36,759 nt of DNA, from assembly GCF_013280595.1 (NCBI RefSeq), contig NZ_JAAATY010000059.1, positions 1 through 36,759 of the forward strand, in the 5' to 3' direction. Every line of letters starts with the position of its first letter. Position 1 is the stretch's first letter. Both the position numbers and the translations under genes were made by a program. The notes under the pieces are model-generated. The model searched no databases. It saw nothing but the letters and a program-made list of their open reading frames with translations, and was not told where the DNA came from. Shown here in pieces: positions 6,911 to 14,608 of this stretch. Source of the DNA: Kibdelosporangium persicum. Lineage in GTDB: Bacteria; Actinomycetota; Actinomycetes; Mycobacteriales; Pseudonocardiaceae.

Positions 6911-8458
6911 ATGAGTCAGCACAGTCGCAGGGACCTGTTCCGTGTCGGTGCGGTGGCCGGCGCGATGGCGTCCGCCACCGCCCTCCAGCCGACACCGGCA
7001 CTCGCCGCGGACGCGGGTTGCGCGCCACCGCTCGGCCCGGTTCGCGTACGCCCCGACGATCCCCGGTACGAGGACCTGGTGCGCCGGGGCAACGGTCGTT
7101 TCGTGGGTACCCCCGACGAGGTCCGCGTGGTCGGCTCGACCGATCAGGTTGTCGAGGCGGTACGGGATGCGATCCGGTCCGGGCGCAGGATGGCGGTGCG
7201 CGCGGGTGGGCACGGGTTCGAGGGGTTCGTTGACGATGCCGACGTGCGGATGGTGATCGACCTGTCCGGCCTGACCGGGATCTACTTCGACCCGGAGCGG
7301 TCGGCGTTCGTTGTCGAGGCGGGTGCCACACTCGGCGAGGTGTACCGCCGACTGTATCTCGGCTGGGGCGTCACGATCCCGGGTGGCTCGTGCCCCGGCG
7401 TCGGTGCTGGCGGGCACGTCGCGGGCGGCGGCTACGGGCGGTTGTCCCGGCTGCACGGTCTGGCGGCCGACCACCTGTACGCGGTCGAGGTCGTCGTGGC
7501 GGACCGGAAGGGGGATGTGCGCGCTGTGGTCGCCACACGAGAATCCTCCGATCCGCGTCGGGAGCTGTGGTGGGCGCACACTGGCGGTGGCGGCGGGAAC
7601 TTCGGCGTGGTCACCCGCTACTGGCTCCGGTCGCTGCCCCACCCTCCCGCGCGGGTGGTGAACTTCACGGTCACCTGGCCGTGGGAGGGCATGGACGAGC
7701 ACGGTTTCCACCAGCTCGCCGCCAACTTCGGTGCCTGGTGCGAACGCCACAGCACACCCGGTGCGCCCCAGGCGAGCCTCTACAGCGAGTTGGTCCTCAC
7801 CCGCCGACCGTCGGGCGCCCATCTGCTGACCGGTCAGGTCCCCGCCGACGCCGTACACCTACTGGACGAGCATGTCGCCGCCCTCGGCAAAGGCGTCGGC
7901 GTCACTCCGTCCCGTTCCCAGGAGACGCTGCCCTGGCTGGCCGCGACGCTGGCGAACGAGGCCGACGACGGCAAGCGCTGGCGGCTGAAGGTCAAGTCCG
8001 CTTTCCACCGCGAGAGCCTGACTCGGCGGCAGCTCGCGGCCGCACTCCACCACCTGACCCGAACGGACTACGACGCGCCGGCCGGATCGCTGAGCCTCAA
8101 CACCTACGGCGGAGCGATCAACTCGATGTCCGCCGGCGCCACCGCGACCGCCCACCGCGACTCGACGATGCTGCTCTTCTATCTCACCGGCTGGACCGAC
8201 CCCGCCGAAGACGCCCGTCACTTGAGCTGGATCCGTGAGTTCTACCACGACATGTACACGGACACGGGCGGTGTACCAGCGGCTGGCACCTATATCAACT
8301 ACCCGGACGTCGACCTCGCCGACCCTGCCTGGAACCGGTCCAACCGGCCGTGGCACGCGCTCTACTACGGTGACCACTATTCCCGCCTGCAGGCAGTCAA
8401 GGCCCGCTGGGACCCCCAGGACCTGTTCCGGCACGCGCTGTCGATACGACGGGCGTGA
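6911..8458 (+). CDS. Tat-exported FAD-linked oxidase (berberine-bridge-enzyme type)
   Basis: 515 residues from the ATG at 6911. The N-terminus has a twin-arginine signal (SRRDLF, then a hydrophobic stretch and an ALA-A cleavage site near residue 32), so it is exported folded. The FAD-binding (PP-loop type) domain covers about 60-240. His101 in GGHGF and Cys161 in GGSCPG occupy the two positions that tether FAD covalently in bicovalent BBE-type oxidases. The C-terminal BBE segment ends YYGDHYSRLQAVKARWDPQDLF. Such enzymes oxidise sugars, alkaloids or polyketide intermediates with O2. The substrate here is unknown. It is likely controlled by the divergent TetR. Confidence 0.9.
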   Translation: MSQHSRRDLFRVGAVAGAMASATALQPTPALAADAGCAPPLGPVRVRPDDPRYEDLVRRGNGRFVGTPDEVRVVGSTDQVVEAVRDAIRSGRRMAVRAGGHGFEGFVDDADVRMVIDLSGLTGIYFDPERSAFVVEAGATLGEVYRRLYLGWGVTIPGGSCPGVGAGGHVAGGGYGRLSRLHGLAADHLYAVEVVVADRKGDVRAVVATRESSDPRRELWWAHTGGGGGNFGVVTRYWLRSLPHPPARVVNFTVTWPWEGMDEHGFHQLAANFGAWCERHSTPGAPQASLYSELVLTRRPSGAHLLTGQVPADAVHLLDEHVAALGKGVGVTPSRSQETLPWLAATLANEADDGKRWRLKVKSAFHRESLTRRQLAAALHHLTRTDYDAPAGSLSLNTYGGAINSMSAGATATAHRDSTMLLFYLTGWTDPAEDARHLSWIREFYHDMYTDTGGVPAAGTYINYPDVDLADPAWNRSNRPWHALYYGDHYSRLQAVKARWDPQDLFRHALSIRRA

Positions 8459-8492
8459 ACTTGGGCAGGAGGCCGACTAATCGCCCGTGCCT

Positions 8493-8775
8493 TCATCGCG
8501 GGATCGTGTCGCCGACGTCGACGGTGCACGTGAGCGAGCGGGTGACGGTGGGATCACTTTCGGACTTGGCGGTCAAGGTGACGCTGGTGTTGCGGGCAGA
8601 GCCTGGGGTCCGCAACACGTACACCGGGACGGTGACGGTCCGCCCGGCTGTAGCTGTGGTCAGCGCGTTGTCCAGTTGTGCGGTCCAGCCCTTGCCTTTG
8701 GCCGACACCGAAAGACGGTAGACGTCATTGTCCAGTTTGGACGCTACATCCGCGTCGGTGTGTTCGGACGCAGCA
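8493..8775 (-). pseudogene. C-terminal beta-sandwich fragment of a secreted protein
   Basis: About 93 codons on the minus strand reading SEHTDADVASKLDNDVYRLSVSAKGKG and on to SVTLTAKSESDPTVTRSLTC. This is the pattern of a C-terminal Ig-like/NEW3-type domain of large secreted actinobacterial hydrolases. Upstream, the frame loses similarity and meets an in-frame stop at about 8820, so the catalytic part is gone. No signal peptide or ribosome binding site is present. I infer the 5' portion was removed when the neighbouring island arrived. Confidence 0.55.
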
Positions 8776-8862
8776 GATTGGCAACATGCTACCGCAGGAG
8801 ATATCCCCAGGTAGAACGCCTAGCACCCGGATCAAAGTCTCAACGGCCGCGTGACGGCCAGA

Positions 8863-9801
8863 TCAGGTTGCCTGACCCTCGATCGCTCGCTGAACACGGT
8901 CGAACAGATCAACCGCCCATTCGGTCTCGCGATGCTCAAGCGGCATCGCAGCAAAGCCGCCCTCTGCCTCCCGCCGGGCCGACTCTTCCTGACCGAGGAT
9001 CGCAAGGACGTGACCGCGTTCGAGGCCCCAGAAACCATCTGTGTACCAGTAGCCCGAGTCCGGCGGCTCGACGTCGGTTGCCGAGTCAGCCGTCCTATCG
9101 GCTGAGAGCAATCTCCGTTGTGCCGCAACGGTTTCGCCGGTCAGCGCAAGCAGTCGGGCAAGATCGTATTCGTTGTACGTCCGCAAGCGTGGGTGTGCTC
9201 CGTTGACCCTAGATGCCGCTTCGGCGTAATCGATAGCTTCGGAGTTCCGCTGCCGATGCTGCGCCGTGAACGCCTTGAACGACAACCCATGGAACAACCG
9301 ATCCGAGTCTTTTGCTTGCTCTGCAAGGGCTATGGCTCGGTCTAGTTGCCGATCGGCCGATATGGCGTTGCCGGTAGAGAGTTCTAGCCAACCTAGGTAC
9401 TGCGATATCTCAGACGCCAACGAAGCCGCCGGGGCTTCCAACCGGGCTCCGGCTTCGCCCACAGCGGACAGTGTGAGGTCTCGGAGACCCCGAATCGTTG
9501 TCACCACTAGTTGGGGTCCGATGGTGTCCTCTAGCCGCCGAGTCGTAGCAAGGATGGTGGCGATATCGGTCAGACTCTCGCTATCCACCCGCCGAGGCTT
9601 TCTCGCGACGGCCGCCAACCGGTCTAGATCGACGCCTAGGACGTCTTCGTAGGCCCTGACGTGTTCCGGCAGGATCGTTCGCTGTCCGATCTCCAGGTGG
9701 CCCAGAAGCGCTTTTGAGTAGTGCGTCCTAGCTGACATAGCCGACAAGCTCAGTCCAGCGCTCATCCGAGCGCTACGCATCACGCTTCCGAGCTCGTTCA
9801 C
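8863..9801 (-). CDS. XRE-type helix-turn-helix regulator with helical repeat C-terminus
   Basis: About 312 residues from the GTG at 9801, preferred because AGAGG lies 5 nt upstream (a GTG at 9807 is in frame but overlaps that site). Residues 1-60 form a Cro/C1-type HTH (VMRSARMSAGLSLSAMSARTHYSKALLGHLEIGQR). The remaining ~250 residues are alpha-helical and TPR-like (SQYLGWLELSTGNAISADRQLDRAIALAEQAKDSDRL). This layout is common in actinobacterial peptide- or signal-responsive regulators. It is divergent from the 9896-11528 gene set, with tandem 10-bp-spaced repeats at its own 5' end, so autoregulation is likely. Codons and base composition look less GC-rich than the flanking genes. Confidence 0.82.
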   Translation of the reverse strand: MNELGSVMRSARMSAGLSLSAMSARTHYSKALLGHLEIGQRTILPEHVRAYEDVLGVDLDRLAAVARKPRRVDSESLTDIATILATTRRLEDTIGPQLVVTTIRGLRDLTLSAVGEAGARLEAPAASLASEISQYLGWLELSTGNAISADRQLDRAIALAEQAKDSDRLFHGLSFKAFTAQHRQRNSEAIDYAEAASRVNGAHPRLRTYNEYDLARLLALTGETVAAQRRLLSADRTADSATDVEPPDSGYWYTDGFWGLERGHVLAILGQEESARREAEGGFAAMPLEHRETEWAVDLFDRVQRAIEGQAT

Positions 9802-9895
9802 CGGCACCTCTGTAGACGGTTGTAGACGCTGAAACCAGCATATCCGCCGGTTCGCGACCGACGATTAGTTAGTGGGCGTACGGATCGGAAACCAG
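9802..9895. promoter_or_regulatory. Divergent promoter with tandem TGTAGACG repeats
   Basis: The gap between the XRE gene and the gene at 9896 has TGTAGACG at 9811-9818 and again at 9821-9828. This is a direct repeat phased at 10 bp, one helical turn, placed immediately upstream of the XRE start. Phased repeats next to an XRE gene suggest an operator for that regulator. Confidence 0.55.
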
Positions 9896-10270
9896 ATGAA
9901 CTCCGGGTTGCTGGACGAGTGGCTAGACGCGCTCAGACGGGCACGATGGACGTTCTACTACTTCCCTAACCAGGAGTCGCCTCGAACGGTCTCGGGGCTG
10001 TACCGGTGGCGGGAAGCGGTGGACGTCTTCGGCCTGTTCCCTGACGGAACCGGTCTCGCTTACCGAGCTCTACCGGTCGAAGATCCGTTCTCGCCCGACG
10101 TCGTGACATGGACGTTCGCCGGTGATCCCATCTGGGCTATCCGGGAAGTACTCGCACTGCCACCCCCGGGCGCCGATGGTGAGCCGGTGTGGCATCAGTT
10201 CGCGCCTCCGCTCTGCCAGGTGCTGAGCGACTTGTCGACAACCAACCACGTCATCCGGCCACCGACATGA
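9896..10270 (+). CDS. Hypothetical protein, 124 aa
   Basis: I do not recognise this protein. From the ATG at 9896 (weak GGAA upstream; a GTG at 9872 is an alternative adding 8 residues) it gives 124 residues, acidic and rich in Trp, Phe and Pro. It has no signal peptide or membrane segment. The pattern LDEWLDALRRARWTFYYF and SGLYRWREAVDVFGLFPDGTGLAYR suggests a small alpha/beta cytoplasmic domain. It is the first of three same-strand genes divergent from the XRE regulator, so it probably shares their function and control. Confidence 0.55.
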   Translation: MNSGLLDEWLDALRRARWTFYYFPNQESPRTVSGLYRWREAVDVFGLFPDGTGLAYRALPVEDPFSPDVVTWTFAGDPIWAIREVLALPPPGADGEPVWHQFAPPLCQVLSDLSTTNHVIRPPT

Positions 10271-10376
10271 CTAGCTCCGGTCCTTCAAAGACGACATGCG
10301 GAGAACCAAATGGAGGTGTCGAAATCGATTACATGTCCGGCCTATCTGTATCGCGACAAAAAGAAGGAGCATTGAT

Positions 10377-10820
10377 ATGACCACTGCCGACGTTGTACTC
10401 ACAGATCCGCGAACCTGTGTGCCCGAGCAGGTATGGGAGCGGGAAGTCCGGCTCATCATGCGGGACCACGCGATGGACCGGGAGTTGGCCGAACGTACGT
10501 CCGCGCAGACCGTCGCCTACCTGGTGACCTCGGCGGAAAACCCGGAGGTCCCTATGGGGCCGACACCCGCCGTGGATAAGGGCGTGCATTCCTTCGTGCT
10601 CGACACACCTCGTTACTGGGACTTCTGCATGCAGCACGCGGGCACGTATCTGCACCACGTGCCGCACCTTCCCGAGGAACGCGCCAGTCAGCCCAGGGTG
10701 CTCCAGCAGACCATCCGAGCCATTCGGGCAGCCGGGTTCCGGCTGGACACGGAACTCTGGGGCGCGCTGGACCTGGACTGTCACCAGTGCCACGCCTGTT
10801 GCGCGGACAGCCCGAAGTAA
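10377..10820 (+). CDS. Cys/His-rich conserved hypothetical with GRDP-like (glycine-rich domain protein) motif
   Basis: 147 residues from the ATG at 10377, chosen for the strong AAGAAGGAG site seven bases upstream. The central part, VDKGVHSFVLDTPRYWDFCMQHAGTYLHHVP, follows the pattern of DUF1399/GRDP-like proteins (a D-x-x-x-H-x-F-L-x-T-x-x-Y-x-x-F-C-x-x-x-x-x-x-x-x-H-H core). The C-terminus ends with a dense Cys/His cluster, CHQCHACCADS, which could bind metal. No leader or membrane segment is seen. It lies 75 bp upstream of a methyltransferase gene, suggesting cotranscription. Function unknown. A modified-peptide precursor is conceivable but unsupported, because the protein is long and has a domain-like N-terminal region. 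Confidence 0.65.
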   Translation: MTTADVVLTDPRTCVPEQVWEREVRLIMRDHAMDRELAERTSAQTVAYLVTSAENPEVPMGPTPAVDKGVHSFVLDTPRYWDFCMQHAGTYLHHVPHLPEERASQPRVLQQTIRAIRAAGFRLDTELWGALDLDCHQCHACCADSPK

Positions 10821-10895
10821 CCAGCAGCGCTACCATTCCTCGCCCCGCGTCCACCGCATCGGGCGTGAGGCGAGGCCCGTAGGAAGGCAACACGA

Positions 10896-11528
10896 TTGAG
10901 CTCAGCAGTCGAGGCGTGGGAACGCTATGCCGAGAAGGCTCGACCTCGGAGACCGGTCAACGCGGTCGGTGCCACGACGTGGCTTAACTGGACGCAGTAC
11001 GCGGACCACGGACCGGATGAATCGGTCCTGGGCGACGTGTCCGGTCGGACGGTGTTGGAATTGGGCTCAGGTAGTGGTTCGAATCTCGCCCATCTGGCCA
11101 CTTTGGGAGCCCTCTGCACTGGCGTAGACATCGCACCTAGCCGGACTGCGGTTGCCGCTCAAGCCTGGGGGCATCTGTCGAACACACAGTGGGTCACGGC
11201 GGACGTCGTGACGTACCTCGCCGACACCCAAGCGAGGTTCGACGTCGTGTATTCGATCTTCGGCGCGGTCTGGTTCACCGATCCGACGGTCCTGCTTCCG
11301 TTGGTACGCGCCAGGATGACGCCCGGCGGAGTTTTCGCGTTCTCGCATCTACCCGCCACCGACCAGAACGTCAGTGGCGATCGAGCGGTTAGGAAATGGG
11401 AGTACCCCGCTGACCAGTGGGTGCAGATGCTCGCCACTGCGGGCTTCAAGTCAGCAACCGCCGAAGTGATCCCAGCCCCCGCAAGCAACCGGCGCGGAAC
11501 GCTGTTGGTACGGGCACTAAGAGCCTGA
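10896..11528 (+). CDS. Class I SAM-dependent methyltransferase
   Basis: 210 residues starting at a TTG (10896) with AGGAAGG at 10881-10887, a good ribosome binding site. Motif I, VLELGSGSG (residues 53-61), and the following acidic residue in TGVDIAPSRTA form the S-adenosylmethionine pocket. FDVVYSIFGAVWFTDP and MTPGGVFAFSHLP are the post-I motifs. It is a Methyltransf_11/25-type enzyme acting on an unknown small molecule or protein. It is the last gene of the set running from 9896 and is followed within 20 bp by a strong terminator hairpin. The partner substrate may be a neighbouring gene product, which is inference only. Confidence 0.85.
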   Translation: MSSAVEAWERYAEKARPRRPVNAVGATTWLNWTQYADHGPDESVLGDVSGRTVLELGSGSGSNLAHLATLGALCTGVDIAPSRTAVAAQAWGHLSNTQWVTADVVTYLADTQARFDVVYSIFGAVWFTDPTVLLPLVRARMTPGGVFAFSHLPATDQNVSGDRAVRKWEYPADQWVQMLATAGFKSATAEVIPAPASNRRGTLLVRALRA

Positions 11529-11547
11529 TCACCCTGAGAACGACGAA

Positions 11548-11581
11548 AGCCCCGTTCGGCCACAATGGCCCGAACGGGGCT
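11548..11581. terminator. Strong intrinsic terminator hairpin
   Basis: AGCCCCGTTCGG (11548-11559) pairs perfectly with CCGAACGGGGCT (11570-11581) across a 10-nt loop, followed by TCTTAT. It sits just after the methyltransferase stop and before the convergent minus-strand phage-type genes, so it can serve both directions. Confidence 0.85.
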
Positions 11582-11590
11582 CTTATGTGT

Positions 11591-11860
11591 TCAGTCAACG
11601 ACCTCGGTCAGGGTATTGTCTGAGTGGAGAACATACCGGCCGTGAGGATCAATCGCCGGTACTACGTCGCTAATCTGCCACCCGTACACGGTGACATCCT
11701 CGCCACGCTCGATAGCGTCAAGCGTGAGACGGTACGGAAGCTCAAAAGCATGGCTCTCAAGGCCACTGAGACGGCCGATCAGTAGCCGGAGAGGTTCAGC
11801 CACCCGAGAGCGGACATCTGGCCGTTGTACGGCCGTCCTGACGGACTTTCTACGCGCCAC
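11591..11860 (-). CDS. Small phage-type hypothetical protein, 89 aa
   Basis: I do not recognise a family. GTG start at 11860; the reading frame overlaps the end of the upstream small-terminase-type gene by 11 bp, so translation is probably coupled. The N-terminus is basic (MARRKSVRTAVQRPDVRSRVAEPLR). The C-terminal half has strand-like VTVYGWQISDVVPAIDPHGRYVLHSDN. Gene order suggests a prophage or plasmid module protein. It ends 10 bp from the terminator hairpin it shares with the convergent methyltransferase gene. Confidence 0.6.
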   Translation of the reverse strand: MARRKSVRTAVQRPDVRSRVAEPLRLLIGRLSGLESHAFELPYRLTLDAIERGEDVTVYGWQISDVVPAIDPHGRYVLHSDNTLTEVVD

Positions 11861-12251
11861 GATTTGCCCACCTAGCGTCTGCGCCCTTTCGGCCTGCCTC
11901 GGAGCGGGTCATAGGCGTAACCCGAATTACCGAAGTCTCTTCATCCGCCGGTTCCTCATTCGGCAGTTTTAAGCTCTTCCACAGGTTCATCATCGTGGTC
12001 CGATGCATCCGGATTTCACCCAATAGCGGGTTAGCGATCCAGCCGCCATGCGACCCCGGCAAAAGATACTCGCCGGAGTCGGCTAGAGCCGTCTCAAGCT
12101 TTTCAACTAGCGTCACTTGGCGCACTACAGCCCGAAGGATCTCGGTTTCGTCGTCTCTCAGTTCATAGTCGGTCAGCACCGACGTCCACATAGCCAACGC
12201 ATTAGCCGAGATGCCGCCAGGGGCATCCGGAACCACGTTCTCATCAGTCAA
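11850..12251 (-). CDS. P27-type phage terminase small subunit-like protein
   Basis: 133 residues. The helical N-terminal half, ISANALAMWTSVLTDYELRDDETEILRAVVRQVTLVEKLETALADSG, and the middle LLPGSHGGWIANPLLGEIRMHRTTMMNLWKSLKLP match the layout of P27-family small terminase subunits, which have a conserved N-P-x-x-x-E-x-R-x-x-x-x-x-x-x-x-L motif. The Ser/Arg-rich tail ends RKGADARWANRGA. In phages it recognises packaging sites for the large subunit, but no large terminase, portal or capsid gene follows. It is therefore either a degraded prophage or an orphan used by a plasmid-like element. Base composition is lower in GC than the surroundings. Confidence 0.68.
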   Translation of the reverse strand: MTDENVVPDAPGGISANALAMWTSVLTDYELRDDETEILRAVVRQVTLVEKLETALADSGEYLLPGSHGGWIANPLLGEIRMHRTTMMNLWKSLKLPNEEPADEETSVIRVTPMTRSEAGRKGADARWANRGA

Positions 12252-12565
12252 GGTAACTCCTCGTTAGTTATCGGTTACAGCGCTTACCCCTCAAGCAATA
12301 CAATGCAAGCTACAAAACCCGGCTGACGCTATGACTGGCGGTCGGCAAGACGGGCGGAGGGTATACCCCCCTGCCCTCTACGGAGCATCGACCTGCGGAA
12401 ACTCCGAGACGTTGTGTCGACACAACACCGACCGCTCTTCGTCTGCCCAATTCTGGAATGGCGTCAAGCCCTCCTAATGCGGTACTCCACCCGACGTGTA
12501 CGGGGGGACCCATTAAAATAACGTGGCTCCCATGATTCCCCAGGACTCGCCTCGCCATTCAATCC
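12252..12565. promoter_or_regulatory. Gene-free stretch with perfect 16-bp palindrome
   Basis: 314 bases without a gene. It holds the promoter side of the small-terminase-type gene, a 10-bp palindrome GGGTATACCC (12359-12368) and a perfect 16-bp palindrome GTTGTGTCGACACAAC (12411-12426). An AT-rich patch (ATTAAAATAACG, near 12512) lies at its right end just before the GH127 remnant. The 16-bp palindrome is a good repressor or attachment-site candidate. Function not assigned. Confidence 0.5.
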
Positions 12566-12619
12566 GTGCACCGGAACCTAGGACGTGAGGGAAGCTGCGA
12601 GGGAACCGCAAACGGTGTC

Positions 12620-13207
12620 ACCCAGGATGTGCGGCCCGCCCCCGGCTCATACCTCAGCCTGACGCGGGTCTGGTCGCCGGGCGACCGGATCGAGATCTCG
12701 ATGCCGTTCACCCTGCGGATCGAGCGGGCACTCGACGATCCCTCGGCGCAAAGCCTGTGCTACGGCCCGCTGGTGCTCCCGGCTTTGAACAACTCCCGGA
12801 CCTGGCGGACGTTCTCGTTCTACCAGCACCTCAAGCTCGACGGCGACCTCGGTGCGGCGGTCAAACCGTTGGGACAGCCGAACTTCTTCGGCACGCACGG
12901 CCACACGTTGCGGCCGCTCTATATCGGCGTCAACGACGCGCACCACATATGTTTCAAGCGGGCAGAGCCGACCGTGGTGTTCGGCGCGGTCGAGTCCGGC
13001 GTGTCGAACGAAACGGTGGACGACAAGGGTTTCTCGTTCCTCGACCGCGTCTGGCAAGCAGCTCCGTTCGCCGACCACGGCCGTTTCGTCCAACGAGTCC
13101 TGAACGTGTCGGCGGAGTGGCAGGCCCGTGGCCGGTTCACCCGACACGACCGGCGGGAGGTGATCAACGCGGCGGTGCGGGCAGAGGACAGCATGCGCCC
13201 ATCTTGA
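12620..13207 (+). pseudogene. GH127/DUF1680 beta-L-arabinofuranosidase-like, C-terminal remnant
   Basis: From about 12620 the frame encodes about 195 residues matching the C-terminal beta-domain of GH127 (DUF1680) glycosidases: YLSLTRVWSPGDRIEISMPF, then SLCYGPLVLPALN, where a YGP-L-V-L motif is characteristic. The full enzymes are over 600 residues. The N-terminal (alpha/alpha)6 catalytic barrel is absent, and only about 20 unrelated codons precede the similarity. The truncation point is close to the right side of the low-GC phage-like island, suggesting that insertion or deletion removed the 5' part. The surviving frame has no stop. Confidence 0.68.
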
Positions 13208-13301
13208 AGACTGCGTCGGCACCGTATCCGTTACCAGAGGAAGCCGTTTTCCAACCCTGCCCCCTGCCAATGAAGTGAGGTGAAGGCCTGATGCCTTTCG
13301 C

Positions 13302-13325
13302 CATCGCGCGCCGGAGCGCGCGATG
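13302..13325. terminator. GC-rich hairpin between convergent genes
   Basis: CATCGCGCGC and GCGCGCGATG form a perfect 10-bp stem with a CGGA tetraloop between the GH127 remnant and the minus-strand gene ending at 13385. There is no T tract, but actinomycete terminators often lack one. Confidence 0.55.
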
Positions 13326-13384
13326 CCAGGCCAGGGTCGTGGCGGGCTGGGCCGGGAGGATTGTGTGCCATCGGTCGGGCCGCT

Positions 13385-14149
13385 TCAGTCTTCGAAGCGC
13401 CAGATCTCCTCCATCAGGGCCGTGTAGCCCTTGGTGTGGCGGACGCGGAAAGCGGACATCTGGATGGTTTCGAAATGCCAGGGGGCGCAGGGGCCGAGTG
13501 CGAGGTTGCCGAAGGCGTGCCAGTTGGTGCAGGAGGGGTCCTCCTCGTCCAGTTCGGCGTCATGCCCGGCCAGGGACTCGGGCGGGATGCCGAGTGCGTG
13601 CAGGATGGCGTGCGGGTCACCGGTCAGTTCCCACAGTTCGCTGTCCCAGCCCGTGTAGTGCAGCATCAGTCCGTCGGGCAGGTGGATGGTGTTTTCGGAG
13701 TGGGACGCTCCCATGTCGTTGCTGACCGATCCGACGATCCGGGCGTCGGGGTAGCGCTGGTGGAGGGCGTTGGTTTCGGTCAGCAATGGGCAATCGTTCC
13801 CGTTGTCGGCGAGGGCGGGATCGGAGATGCCGATGATGTTGCCCCAGCAGCCGACCTTGATGATGTCCAGGTCGGCCCGTGTCGCCGGAAAGTCGGAGAC
13901 GGTCGTCACGAGCGGCAGTTCTTCGAGGACGGCTTCGACGGGGCCGTAGGTCTCGGCGACCTGGCGGGCCCGTGCTGGGTCGTGGGGAGCGAGGTCCGCG
14001 ATCGTGGTGATCGTGCTGCGATCGGTGGTCGTGGGGAAGGGAGGGCGGAGAATGGTGATGGTGTACTCGCCCCATCCGTGGACTTCACGGTCAGGCGGGC
14101 AGGTCCAGTAACTGTTGTCGATCATGCCCGTCACCGTAGTGATGGGCAT
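13385..14149 (-). CDS. Uncharacterised protein, 254 aa
   Basis: From the ATG at 14149 (AAAGG about 7 bases upstream; frame also open to 14197, and an ATG at 14125 is an alternative). The sequence is acidic and rich in His, Trp, Pro and Asn, with DNSYWTCPPDREVHGWGEYTITILRPPFP near the N-terminus and HAFGNLALGPCAPWHFETIQMSAFRVRHTKGY near the C-terminus. It has no signal peptide or membrane segment. It looks like a conserved actinobacterial hypothetical of the Streptomyces DUF6333 kind, but I cannot confirm this. It overlaps nothing and faces a LuxR remnant across a few bases. Confidence 0.65.
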   Translation of the reverse strand: MPITTVTGMIDNSYWTCPPDREVHGWGEYTITILRPPFPTTTDRSTITTIADLAPHDPARARQVAETYGPVEAVLEELPLVTTVSDFPATRADLDIIKVGCWGNIIGISDPALADNGNDCPLLTETNALHQRYPDARIVGSVSNDMGASHSENTIHLPDGLMLHYTGWDSELWELTGDPHAILHALGIPPESLAGHDAELDEEDPSCTNWHAFGNLALGPCAPWHFETIQMSAFRVRHTKGYTALMEEIWRFED

Positions 14150-14405
14150 GACGCCTTTTACGCGGTTCTGCTCAAAGCGGCCGTCGGTGCCGGCCATCTC
14201 CAGGCGACTCGGGCGATGACGAGGGCGACGCCCTCATCGCGCCCCAGCATCACCGCCCGCCTGCTCGCCGGCTTCGCCGACTCCGCGTCCTGCTCGAAGC
14301 GCGCCCAACCACTCGTCACACTGACCGACCGGGAGGAAGAGGTCGCACTGACCGTTGCCCAGGGCCGGACCAACGCCGAGATCGCCGACGAACTCCACAC
14401 GTTCC
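14150..14405 (+). pseudogene. NarL/LuxR-family response regulator, C-terminal remnant
   Basis: The frame reads AVLLKAAVGAGHLQATRAM, then a different frame reads EGDALIAP, then the first frame resumes SITARLLAGF and LTDREEEVALTVAQGRTNAEIADEL. Together these are the end of a receiver domain (the V-L-L-K lysine), its linker and the first half of a LuxR helix-turn-helix. Two compensating single-base shifts (about 14219 and 14247) scramble the linker. After ADELHT the recognition helix is replaced by unrelated sequence. The protein cannot bind DNA in the usual way. Confidence 0.72.
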
Positions 14406-14608
14406 GTACCAGCCGCCTTGCCGGCGCCGACGATGTCGCTGTTACGTTTGGGTTCCTCGGGCCGATTCCGATCCGGCGCTTGTGCCGCCGGTTGTCGGGT
14501 GTTCGCCGGACACCGGCAGAGTGATCGTTCTCTTAATCTTTTGATCAGCCGCAACGGTGCGGCGCAGGTACCTGCTTGGGGTAGCAGGTAGCCGCTTGCG
14601 TGACGTGA

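Noticed and set aside
12359-12368. GGGTATACCC palindrome as a separate regulatory site
   Set aside because: Short and unsupported by position; kept only as a note in the gene-free stretch.
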